A stretch of 64,000 nt of DNA from Phoronis australis (taxonomy: Eukaryota; Phoronida; Phoronidae): assembly GCA_002633005.1 (NCBI GenBank), contig NMRA01000405.1, forward strand, positions 210,702-274,701, read 5' to 3'. Positions 46,413 to 59,200 of the stretch are shown one piece after another (within the stretch, counting starts at the first letter, position 1; each line of letters opens with the position of its first letter). Made by a program: the position numbers and the translations under genes. Under the pieces are notes generated by a model. It searched no databases. It was not told where the DNA came from and saw only the letters and a list, made by a program, of their open reading frames with translations.

Positions 46413-46930
46413 GTGACTGGGCGGACCAATGACACAGACATTGCATTCATAACACCTTTGACTCCCAGGAACATGCAAGCACAAAGAAAATTTGGAAAGG
46501 GTGACATCATTCGACGGATTCCCATAAATGACATTGTGTCCACTTCAGTAGCAGACAAAATCCACTTCACGCTTTTCTTCCATGGCTTCACCGGGTGTGA
46601 GGTTGTGTCAAACTTCAGGGACAAGACGACGGCTAGCGCATGGCAGACATGGAATGAAACTTCAGCCGCATTTGCAATACTCAGTCACCGTCCACGTAAT
46701 ATTTTAAAAGCCTGTCCTATGCGTTCACGAAAAATGTGTGTTTCTCATCTGTGATCAAGTTCAGCATCTTCTCATAATGTAGAATAGAAGCAATGCATGA
46801 ACTCTTTGCACAGAAACAGAGGTCATACGACTTGATCCCACCAACACAAAAGCCTCGAAAGGACCATACCAAACGAACATACTGTTTAGCAGGTCATATG
46901 TAGGGACAATGCCACGTTCGGTAACCAGGG
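46413..46930 (+). pseudogene. Remnant of a multicopy invertebrate transposon-associated protein (FH-x-FTGC family)
   Basis: The plus frame reads FGKGDIIRRIPINDIV, then TLFFHGFTGCEVVSNFRDKT, TASAWQTWNE. After a break it resumes MHELFAQKQRSYDLIPPTQK, then HTKRTYCLAGHM and a stop. The FHxFTGCD...AW..W block and the later QKSR..D.IPPTQ..L..H.KRA.YQAGH block belong to one multicopy protein type found in many marine invertebrate genomes. I recognise the pattern but cannot assign a biochemical function. Frame breaks show it is dead. Confidence 0.6.
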
Positions 46931-46934
46931 CCCA

Positions 46935-48110
46935 AGGTCTATTTTTTGTACTCGAAAACGTACTCGGAATTATTTTAGTCATTTTCATTCTATTTTTGAG
47001 CAAATTGATTGAGACTTCCATAATTGTGATTTTGTTTTGAGAATTGTCATGAGTAAACTTTACAGTGGGGTGAAATTCTTTGGGGCATGGGTCCAGATCA
47101 TAAAAATATCATCTATTAAATCAGGGTTGAAGAAAGTTGATATCAGATTTCTCAAAAAAATGTGGGGGCCGCAAAGAGCTCGAGTACCCATAGCAGTGCC
47201 TCATAATACTTTTGAAGATAGTGAAAAATGTTAAGAAGGTGAAGTGATTCATAATTAAGACGTGTTCTAGAAAAGTGCGAATGAACAAAACCGATTCAGA
47301 GTTTATTGTAGTTGGCCAAACCTGAAATGACAATTCGAAATTAGCGTTGGCATTGCCTGCAATTGGCGCTGGTAACGGAAATAGAATTCTATCACGGTAA
47401 GGAATATTATGATACCAAGATTAATAGGTTATAAATTCATTTTTTTACTGTTAGCCAGCTAGAAAGAGCGAAATGCAGGCTTTATCTGGTTGATATTTGA
47501 GCGATTAAATTATAATTGCTTGTGTACCTTATTAGTGTGTGGACCACTGGAATGGCCAGAAATTTCAAGAATTACCGGCTAAAAACCGTTGAAAGCATTA
47601 AGACTGCACCTCGCCTCGTTTAGCTGGCAAGACCGAAAATCGAGTTAGGGGCATTACACTAAAAATTCCTCACCGTAATAGATTTCTATTTGTGGTGAAA
47701 TTTTCATTGATCCTACCAATACGTGCTTTGCTTTTTTATCGGGCATACTTTCTAAAAGGGTTCGGTTGCATCATACTCTCTCTCCAAATGGGTTGGTATC
47801 CTGGCCAACTTATGATGGAGCTAGGAACCTAGGCTGGAGTAAGCCACTTCCCCGGGACACAATTTCATGCACTGTGCAACGGCTAACTGCCGGCAGAATT
47901 GGAACGAATTTGCATGTTAATGAACGTCGACCCTTTGTCTGATGAACTCACGATAACAGCTGCTGTAGCTAGTTTGTATTGTTTCTGAATTCGGTCACCT
48001 AATTAGCTATCATGTAACATTGGTTTACCGTGGGTGCTTTAAAAGTCAACTGTTTATTCCATCGATTCATTTCACCCCCATTTTGCTAAGTGCAAATTTA
48101 GGTCTACCAA
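46935..48110. other. No gene seen; old dispersed repeats
   Basis: The segment with GGTAACGGAAATAGAATTCTAT at about 47370 resembles segments near 16920 and 51870 (GGTAACGGAAATTA, CAACGGAAACAGAATCCTAT), so an old dispersed repeat is present. Nothing else was identified. Confidence 0.4.
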
Positions 48111-48480
48111 GGTTCTACGACAATGATGGCGATTACGATGTTTACGTTTTCAGCGTCATCTTTGGTGTCGATGACGTCATCATCCTTGGCTTCATCAGCG
48201 TCATAGGCGTCTTTTGCATTGGTGATTGGGAAATAAATGTCATTGGCGGCGTTGTCGTTCTTAGCGGATGACGGTGGTTTCATGTCATCGACGTCGTCAA
48301 TATTTGTGACTTCGTAATCATTGCTGTTGCATAGGTGTTGTCATCACTGTCGGAGGCGTCATCGTCGCGTTCGTCGATGCTATTATCGGTGCTTGTGACG
48401 TCATTGTAGGTGTTAAAGACAGTCAAAGCACCCATGTCGTAGTCTTCTAGATCGTGATTGCATCGTCGTTGGTGTTGTGA
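48110..48480. repeat. Imperfect GTCATC/GTCGTC-rich minisatellite
   Basis: Irregular repetition of GTCATC, GTCGTC and GGCGTC triplet-pair motifs. It includes a palindrome GATGACGTCATC near 48169 and TGTGACGTCATT near 48400, which contain CRE-type TGACGTCA cores. An 83-codon frame overlaps it but consists of the repeat. Confidence 0.6.
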
Positions 48481-49056
48481 GTATTGTATAGTCTATGGTG
48501 TCTCTACCTTCGCCTTTACACTCTATCCTTGGATCGATTTCGCCGTTGTCTTTCTGTATGAGGACTTTCTTTAGAAATTTCTTTTTGACATGTGTCTTTG
48601 CATAGCCTTTGTGTGTATTTAGTTGTTAATTACAAATTAACGATGAAGTAGTTTTTGACGATCCAGTATTGGAAAATCCCGCGGCTTATCGCACTGGGAT
48701 GGGTCGTTAAAATATATTTTCCATGAAAAATATACGTTTCACGCCTAATGTGCGGTGGCACTTGACGAATTTCAATCGGCTTTAAAATAACATGCAGCAC
48801 CCGTTTGCCAGCCGATGGTTGTTATTGCCGCAAGCGTAGTCCGTAACTCGGAATCCGGCATTGTCCCATTTTGTTATGACATTCGTGTGTAGGTACAGGG
48901 AAAAATGCGGTTGAGCTGTGTATGAGGTGGTTCATAGGAACAGAACAAGAGATGAGTCTCGACGAGTGTATTGAAGACTGCAAATGTTACATGAGGAGAG
49001 CAACTCTCAATGTGGAGAAAAAACTACTAACCAACTCATGCTGAATACAAGTGAAA

Positions 49057-49165
<109 letters not shown>

Positions 49166-50261
49166 TAGGGAAACACGAATTAACCAATCAAATAAGACAA
49201 ACAAATAAAGATGCACTATGCTGACAAACAAACAGTTCTAGGAATGGGAAGTATTACTCATCTTTTGTTCCAATAAAGTGGTAGTAAACAACAACAGTAA
49301 GTGATGTAATGCGATGACTAAACTAAATGATGCAAAAACACAATAACACATTCTGCGACAATTCGCATAATAATAAACTTGAAATTCATACTCGCTGTGC
49401 CGATTCTTCACTAAAACACTTTTAGCCTACAGTTTGCATCACAGGATCAAAAAATTGTAGATGTGGTAGTTTTCTTTTGGGGTTCACAGTCGTAGAGAAG
49501 TAGGCCCCACTAAATACGTTATGAAGTTATGGGACCTCTGGAGCCGGTTGTGCCTCCAGGAAAGTGGACGCGCCACTATTTTCCCACCAAGACATGACGG
49601 TAAAGTAAAGCCGACTTAGGTGCAACACAGTAATACCGCCTACCCGCTATCACGGGTCACTCTATTTTGATGAGGTTGTACATGCCGCTGACTGGCCGAG
49701 CAATCATAATTATCACTCTGTAGCATAAGAAACGGAGGTAGCCGTTATGTAGATGCACTGTTTATAGCACGTGATGTCGACCAGCACATCGATAACATCG
49801 CGGTTAAAATCAATCCACAATTTTTTACCAAGACTCCCAAAACCTCATGAAATTATATGTTTCTATTGAGCGTGAGTGCAACTGACGTGAATTTTGTTAC
49901 AAATACAACTACTGTGGAGTCCTCTAGTGGCAATTTTCTTTGCACTTGCCTTGATATCTATCAATTTCATAATAAAATTTGGACATTATAGTTACCATCA
50001 TGTAAACGAAAGCACCTGTCTCATTTCACGCGGATTTGACTTACGTTGATCCCCCTAGTGACCCCAGTTTTGAGGCCCGAAATTCAATTTCTTACCTTTG
50101 TAAGTCATTTTAAATACTAAGCTGTTTAATCTTTGTTATAAATTTTTTTGAAGTAGATTTTTCATCTGATCGGAATGATAATGTCACCGCCAAACCGCAC
50201 AAAGTACACCTGTGGGCTTCCCACCGACAAAACCAAGTGTGGTACCATCACTAGACAGACA

Positions 50262-53200
50262 TTATGCGTAATTGTCCGCAAGAAATTGTAGGTATTTCTT
50301 ATTTCTCTGCACTCTTGGCACCTTGAACTGAGACGCGGTGGCTTTGTCGTTATCGCTGAGAATAAGGTTCTTCAAACTTTGGAAACAACCGTTTTTAACT
50401 TGGTGGACAACCATTGGCTTCAGCTCATCTCTTTCTCTCAAAATGTCGTAAAGCTCGTGCTGTTTACGTAAGTTGTCATCCAACTGAAATAGGCGTAAGA
50501 CTAGCGTTATCATCGTCGTCATTATACCCATTCATGCAAGTGCTTGCCAAAACATTCCGGCATATTTCCCGTAATTTTTGGCGAATTTTTTCATTTGAGT
50601 GAACAAAGATAAAATCCCTCAAATTTTGCGCTCGTGCGATAAACTTGCAAGATTCTGAATCTGAAATTCCGGAAAAATCCGCTGCGAACGAGCCTTGCAT
50701 TATCCTTACATTCTCCTCTAACATTGTCGCTGAAATTAACATTCTCACCCGTACGTTTAACATCGTACCTAACGATTAGCAATAGCTGGCGTAATATTGT
50801 ATCAGTGAATTTTTTAATATTCCTGAACCGCCGTCATCGTGTGTTACAAAACGCACATCTTCATCAAACAAGCAGAAGCGTTGAAAGCAATAAAACACGA
50901 CGTCCCACGCGATACCCAGCATAAGAATGCCTTGCAATCTGTAGGCAAGACTCTAACATGGCAAATACAAGTAGTTATGCATTGCAAAGAGTTTCCCGCC
51001 GTAAAGGGCAAAATTCGCTGGACTCCCAAAATGCCATACCTGCCTTCCGCTAAAAAGCAAGACTTCGAGAGATTAAGTGAGATATTGCCGCGTATTTTAA
51101 GTGAGAACATGTGACTTCACCTAGATTTTAGCTAGGTCCTAGCGTAGGTCCTAGCGTAGGTCCTAGCGAAATCCCCCCCCCCCACCAATCCGTCTGTACT
51201 TACGCGCTCTTTCTGTTCGTCTGACAACTTGACAGAGTCTCCGCTCTTTGAGCACACCTCTACGAATACCACGTAAAATTTGTCGGTGGTGGCACGGTCT
51301 AGAAGATAAACAATAAAATTGGGACACAAAGATGCTAATTTCATCAATCAGTAAGAAAAGTAAAATGCGCACAAGGCACTCGTTGTAAGTTCTCTTTTAA
51401 TTACACCAAATACATAAATTTATGTTATTAAGCATTAACGGTCTGTGGAAATTATAACGAGACTGGTGAACTACAGACACCACCATTATTGGTGGCAGCA
51501 AAACAAAGACTACATTGAGGAAAACAAAGGCAGGTACAGGACTGATGTCAAAGGTCAATATAACAATCCAAGCGATAACATTGAATAAACATCACTCGGG
51601 AATGACTCAAATTTTGAATTAAAATTCGTTCATGATTTATTAGAGTTGCATTTCACCTTGTGCAGCTGGAACAAATCGAATTAGGAATGTTACTCTCATA
51701 AAATCGGCTTCGCCATATTGTTCATCGTAATTGGATTCTATTTCCGTTACAGATATTGCGAATACGCGTCACTCTCGACTTCGCAATTTTAGGGTTCGCC
51801 AACCCCATTAAACTCTGAAGCATTTTACTGAGTCGATGATGGTTCCGATGTTCACGTTGCCAACGGAAACAGAATCCTATCTCGGTAAGGCCTGATTTTA
51901 TGTTAGTAAGAGGCCATTTTCGTGTTTTATCCGGCTAAACAGGGCGAAACGTAGAAAGAGAAGACTAGCGTCTGACTATAGCGCCTATTTTTTGCCCCAG
52001 TTGGACTTGGTAATTCCATAGGTCCTTTGTATACCTTCGACTGCGTCCATGTTGACACCTTCGGTGGCAGTATATTCTATGAGAACGACTTGATCTCCCC
52101 ATTCCTTCAATGTGTGCTCGACTGCAGCCAAGAACGCGCTCTCGGGAGTCTTTTCCCAGTGCGCGTTCAACATTTGCCCCAATCTAAAAAGTTTCGACAG
52201 CAGTAAGGAATAGTTCATTTTATAACATTACAGTTTCATTGGCAAGTACCGTGTATGCACATATTTAGGCGCATACGCCTATATCAGAAAATGCGTTTTT
52301 TCAAAGAAAGATTTCCCGAAGTGTTTTGCGTATGTGGCTACGCTTCAGTTAGAGACACATGCGACATTTCCTTGTATACGTGCATATGTCTTGGGGTGTT
52401 CTTGTGTGTCTGGTGCATACGAATGAACTTATTAATTCGTAAAAACACTAACATGGATGAATATAATGTAGGACCGTGGGAGCGTGCGATACATTCCGGA
52501 TATAAACGCAGCATGTACAGGTACGGTGAAATTTTGTTCGAGATCTAGCTGAGTCGCGCTTCGTGACAAAACCTTAGTTGCAAAATGCACGTTCAGGACT
52601 AACAAACTCAGTCCTGTGTCGCCATTACCCCCTCGTTGTTACCATGTTTGCCCCAGTCAAGCCGTAACCTACTCTATCGCTACAACTGTTTTTCTTAATG
52701 CCTGGAACGCCCCCTTTCACCGAGATTAGTTATTTCAGATCTAAAACACCGATCATGTAAATTCTATCGCTTTTAGGAACCTTAATGGTAATTGATCTAT
52801 ATCTTACTCGAACTAAATCATCATATAAGCGTATCACACAAAGAAAGACGTACATGTATTCCTAATGCCGTTCGTGTCTCAATTTCCACATACCTGTACA
52901 AAAATCGGTAAACTGGAATCTGTCCTTCAAAACTCTCGATTTTGATCACGTCCCCAATTCTGTAGCGGTAGAACCCAAAAGGGTTCGTTACTACTAGTTC
53001 ATAGTTCTTCCCAACTTCGACCTAGTAAAAACAATCGTAAATTAAGTATACTTGGAGGACACGAACAGAAACGAAGTGCAACTTTAAATGTGTGACACTG
53101 TGCCAGAAGCAGTCCTCGCTCCAAAACCTTAGCTTGAATTGCAATGATGAGAACAAAGCTAAGCGCAGGATATAAATGCAGTGTCCAACTAGGGGACAAT

Positions 53201-56200
53201 ATATACAGGCTTCCAAGTTCTGAACGTTATAGAACGCACGAGGCGATACATGTGGATAATATATCGAGATTCCAGAAATGCAGACCAATTTAAGAAGGCA
53301 ATTGCGTACCTAACGGTGCTCCCCTCCCCTAAGTTACCACCGATGTCGTACCGCCCCCCCCCCACTGGTCCTCAACAATTTTCGTGCCGCGTCTCCCTTA
53401 TCAAGCACAATTCTTAACGAATCTAATTTTTTATGAGGGCGTCCGATCCACTATGGAAAAGAATCAGTTAAAGGACATTTCATCCAGAGACGATTTTTTG
53501 TAAGAAATTTTGAAATAATTAAGTAAAAAATTCAATGAGATCGATCAGCACAGGGACGCAAGTCTATAAATAATTTGTTTTGTATTGAGCCATGAGCTAT
53601 AGGGAGTTCTCTAACCTGGTGTGCCAGGACAGTTGAAGGACTGTCTGCTTGGAGCTCCTCTTCTGGGATAAATTCATAGAACTGTTTAGTGGGACACAAC
53701 ATGAATCTTGCGTCTGGTTCCTCGGGCCAAATATTTATACCGAAAATCCCCTCCGTGGCAGCGTGCATATTGGTGTATACAAGGACCCCATCCAGGTAAT
53801 GAGATAACGGCTCACGGTAGTTACTGAAGCTCCCCGTCAAGACACACACAACCATCCTCATGTCGGGCCACACACGACGGACAATGCCAAACATCCCCTT
53901 GGAAAACTCCACCCGAAGAAATTCTGCCCTTTCCGGATTCGGTTGTAAATGCAGTTCTAGTTTGCTTCTCAAATCAAGGGGAATATCAAGGTCTCTTTTT
54001 AGGGCACCCATCTCTATATCCGTGCAAATGTCTGACCATTCTGCTTCAAGTTGGCGATAAAATGACAGGGTGGACGGAGCCAAACTATGCGATATGAACG
54101 ACAAGTCGTATTGCAACGAAAAAACACAGGCGATGTAGTAAAACTCGCGTTCTGTGTGGATATCGTACAAAACTTTGGGAAACGATAATAGACAGGGCTG
54201 TAACGATGGAATGCTCTTGGCACCCAGACTTCCGCAATCTATCCCGGTTTTAGTTTTGGAAAGTTTTGGAGCTACGGCCAATAAACCAAGCGGTCGAACC
54301 GTGAAAGACGGTTGATTGGTTTTAGCTATCATCTTGTTGCCTGCCAACGTCACAAGTATCGCGTGGACTTTCAGTAACTGGTTAAATAAGCCCCAGTTGT
54401 ATGGATAAACTTTATTCTTGCCCGAAGTGCCAGAAGTAAAAACGACGAAGTCGACAGGAAATTTTGATTCGTTCAACTGCACGTTGGTTTCCCCGTCGAT
54501 ACGTCGGTCTACGTAGGGTCTGTAATGGTCGTATGTCGTCAGTGGGTGGTTAAGTCTGAACTCGGAGACAGACTTAATCTGGGCTAAATGAAAATCTTCA
54601 GCGTACTTCGTGCAGCCATTTGTCTCCAAACACCACATCAACATTTTCTCTTGTTCTTTGATAAAATTCGAGGTGAACTTCTCAAGTGACATAAGCTTTA
54701 TCAAAACTCCCGGAACATAAACTCTCCAAAGCGAAAACAGGCGCCACGCTGTGCAGTGGTTACACGGCTTTCTTCTTGATATGTCTAAACAAATCAGCGA
54801 AGTTACCATAAGCACAAGACTCGTAGCCACTGAAACCAAACAAAAATATTCATGTTTTTTATTTTATTGACAAGAACAAATTCACGCGTTACGCTTCCAG
54901 AGCCTGATATATAGGCCTAGTTACATTTTAGAAGCTACCTGGACTTTTTGATATGACAATTTGTTGGTGTCTAAGGAAATAAATGTGCACCGGAGGTCAG
55001 AAAAACATGCAACCTCAAACAATCGTGTCTGGGCGTAGGCCGGCCCATGCAGCTTCATTTGAAGCAGCACCTCAAACCGGGATCAGGGGCATGCGACTAA
55101 CACAAACTACTTGAGCAAAAACCAACTAGGAGGAAGTGAGTAAAATTTAACTTTTCATGGTATCAAAACATTGTGCATGCGCCTGTATGAGAAACACTTG
55201 AGTAAATTAAAAAATCGCCCATTACATCGAATGGAGGCTTGTAAGACTCTGACATGCACGCAAATACGGTAAGACAAAACAAGTCTATGTACTCCAACGT
55301 TACTAGGCAACAGATGTAGAGAACTAAAGGTATTAAACTCGTCTTACTTAAGACCTTGAATTACTTCAGGTCGGAGACAAGTGCAGAAGGCAGTGGGAAA
55401 TTACACAAATTTCCCCTTGAGATAATGTAATGTTTATTAAGTTAATGTACAGAGAAGCCTGACGAATGCGGTACGCAGTCCGAGAGGGGGTGGGTACTCA
55501 GGTAAAAGACGATCGGGGATCAGAAATGCAGAGGGGTGACTGCGGTCTCGATCTTGATCGATACGCGGAATGATGTCAATTAGGATATTACTTCATCTAC
55601 GCCAATAGAGGTACGTTCTGTATTTATCCCATACGCTTCGAATTCCTAAGTTTCTTTCATTTTTTGCGGCAAATCTTTTAAATATTTCAACCAGACTGTA
55701 GACGTGGCGGGTCACATCCTATACGTATGTACTTGCCCGTTAGGTTACACGTTTTCTCTGGTAAAAGAAGCAGTTTTAACTGTAACGATTTATTACTTGA
55801 AAAGAGATAACAAAGATGAAAACAACGATAATTGTGCATTGAACTTGTGAAATTCCTGAAAATAATTAAATAACAACAATATTTGATATTGTATTTACCG
55901 AGGAATCGGCGCATGAGTTGCGGCCGATATGATATTTAGCAATTCAAAACTGATACAGAAGTGTCATATAATTAACAGTTTTGTTCCAGATTTTACATTT
56001 GGGACCTCATTGCGTGTTAAATGTTATTTATACTGTTGCAATTGTATTACTATAAACTATTTTGGGAAAGTTTAAAGGAGAATGCCACACGATTTAATTA
56101 TTTTTTTTACCGTCTTAATCGGTCTATATCCACATCGCCTCGCATACGGTCGACCTCACCGTGCCGAGATGTGTCACGTTAACCTGTGAGGAAGGTGAGA

Positions 56201-59200
56201 AACGACGCAGCGACGTCAGTGGTTCATTTGCAAAGTGAATGCCGTCATGTTGTGGTGCATCGTTCCCGCTTGTCCAAAGTAGGCAGCTGCGAGGAAACTG
56301 GGTATATCGTTTGTTTCGACTTCCTCGAGAGTTCTAAATGCTTAGGAAGTGGCTCGCGATAGTGAAGAATGAAAAGTACGCAGTTAATATTAAGTATGAG
56401 ACCGAGATACATCTCCGCTGGTGTCTGTGGCCGGCAGTCGTCGACAGTGAGTCTGACGAATGCCGGCTTACCAAAGAACTATCCATACTTCCCGTTGTGC
56501 ATGTTCACGGCGCCTCTCTAGTATTTCTCGATCACTGTATTTCTGTTTGAACTGATAGCCTGTGAAACTTAACGGTCCACCTTCGAAATCTTCGTCGGAT
56601 GAGTTCTCGCCAGAAGTCGGGATTGCCAGTTGCCCTGTTTACGTTTATTTTTCTACGTTCTGTTTCAAAATTAATTATTCACACCCTAACCAACGCTTAT
56701 ATAAACTGAAACAAAGCCTGTGTCATTAGATGCAATTTGTAATGCCTTTGGAGTATTCGTGAGTGCAAATGTTTTGAGAAGCCAGCAGTAAATAAACCAC
56801 TGCGTTACCGACTTCAGATGCAATGAAGGTAATTGACCGGGCATCGAGGCCGTGTGAGCGCATACTAATTCAGTGTTTGCTGACAGAAAGTTGTTGGGAA
56901 AGAATAACTCGATTTTACATGCTATGGTCACATGTTAGGGTAATCATTATTTAGATATACATATACATTATTCACATCATTGCTACTGTACAACTTTTGC
57001 CCTGAAGGTTCTGTAAAAGGACAAGTTGACTGACTTCGGGGCCCCCGACAAGTAATAGACAGGCAGCCCAGAGCACTTAGCATAGATGAACGAGGTACCA
57101 ACATCTGACCACGGGAGCATTTAAAGTCCACCTCAGTATGTACAGAAATGGACGTCTGCCGTTGTCTGCACTCTGGGTGTGACCCCTGGGGGCCTTACAA
57201 AGAGTCCAAAAAATGAGCTGGCACATACATTCGAGGTACCACACGAAACCAGGCGTGCGTTCAGTAGACGCTAGGACCTACGGTAGGACTTAGCTAAAAC
57301 CTAGTCAAAGTCACATGTTCTCATTTAAAATGCACGGCATTATCTCACGTAATCTCGCGAAGTCTTGATTTTTAGCGAGGTCCTAGCGTTACTGACCGGG
57401 AGGCAGGCAATGCTGCAGCGAGACCTCTTGTTACCAAAACACGTCGTTGTTTATACCGGTATTTTTATTTAAATAGCATTGGGACTCCACTTCGTGGCTG
57501 CGCACCAAATTATGGGTGATCTGTATTTTATCACGGAAGACATTATGTCGGCCATCGACAAACGACTCCGCGAAACTACTTGAAAACATTGCAAACACTA
57601 TACACTACACTGAATTTCTACATCATGTAAAGATTTCTTCAAAAACTTACCACTAGGCGAGTTAACTGCCTTACATCTTGACACCCGTCTGCTTTTCGCT
57701 TATAGTGATCATGAGAGTAAACACAGGCTTTAGTGAACGAAAGTTTTCTATAATTTGTTTTTGTTTCCTGCAGTCCCGCTTTTTGCAGTTAACTTATTAA
57801 ATACACCACTTTTGTCACCAATTTAGAATATGTGTACTTCGATTTCCGTGGTGCAATTTTTAACATCTTGTTGTCCAGTTGTTTGGATTTCCCACCCGAG
57901 TACTTGAACAAGCAAGGTAAAGCTGCATGGACAATTGTAGCTCCATTTTTAAAGGTCCTTTCTGGGTTTCTGGCCGACTATTTTCAGAGTAAAATTTGTC
58001 TTTCACGGGTCATTGGGTGTTCAGTGCAGCACGATTGTTGGTTTTAAAACAGTTTAAGCTGATACCTTGAAAATCTGACTGTCTCAAAAATGGCATACCG
58101 TGGTTGAGATTTTTGAGGGTTTCTGCCAGGCACAATCCAGAGTGTATTTTGTCTGCCGGTCATAGGGCATTTAATGACCTGTGACATGTATTGAATCTCA
58201 TGTAATTGCTTTTGTGGTACCTCGAATGTATGTGCTAACTCATTTTTATGGGGTCTTTTTTGGTTTCTGCTGGACCCATTCCAGAGTGCAATTTGTCTGT
58301 CATGGGTCATTCAATGTTCAGTGTGGTGTTATTGTTCGTTTTAAATCAGTTTTGACCGCTACCTCGAAAATCTAGTCTAGATAAAAATTTTGATGGCATA
58401 CCGTGGTTAAGATTTTTGGGGGTTTCTGCCGAGCACAATCCAGAGTGTATTTTGTCTGTCATAGGGCTTTTAGTGATCTGTGACATGTATTGAACCATAT
58501 GGAATTGGTTTTGTGTGGTACCTCGAATGTATGTGCTAGCTCATTTTGGGGGGTCCTTTTCTGGTTTTTGCCGGACCCATTCCAGAGTGCAGTTTGTCTG
58601 TCATGGGTCATTTGGTGTTCAGTGCGGTACTATTGTTCGTTTAAAATCTGTTTTGGCCGGTACCTCGAAAATCTAATCTAGCTCAAATTTTTGATGGCAT
58701 ACCACGGTTGAGATTTTTGGGGGTTTCTGCCGGGCACAACCCAGAGTGTATTTCGTCTGCCTTTGTCATAGGGGTTTTAGTGATCTGTGACATGTATTGA
58801 ACCATATGGAATTGGTTTTGTGTGGTACCTCGAATGTATGTGCTAGCTCATTTTGGGGGTCCTTTTTTGGTTTCTGCCGGACCCAACTGAAAAAAATCGC
58901 AAGTCTGAAAGTACAACACACAGCTATCTTTTATGTCTCTATTTTACGGAAGAATGATTCGAATTTATCACCAAACAGATCCAAACTCCCGCGATCAACC
59001 ATGATAAATTGGCCTACCGAACCTAGGAGTCGTACACTCCTTGACAGAACTCTGTAGCCTACCGTACGTTGAAATACCTATAAATCCGTAACAGTGAAAT
59101 AATACAACACGTTTGTTCAAGAACTTGATGTATTTGTAAGGGTTTTACATCGAAATTTGGTGATTTATTGGTGTAAAACGATGCATTCAAGCGATAAGTT

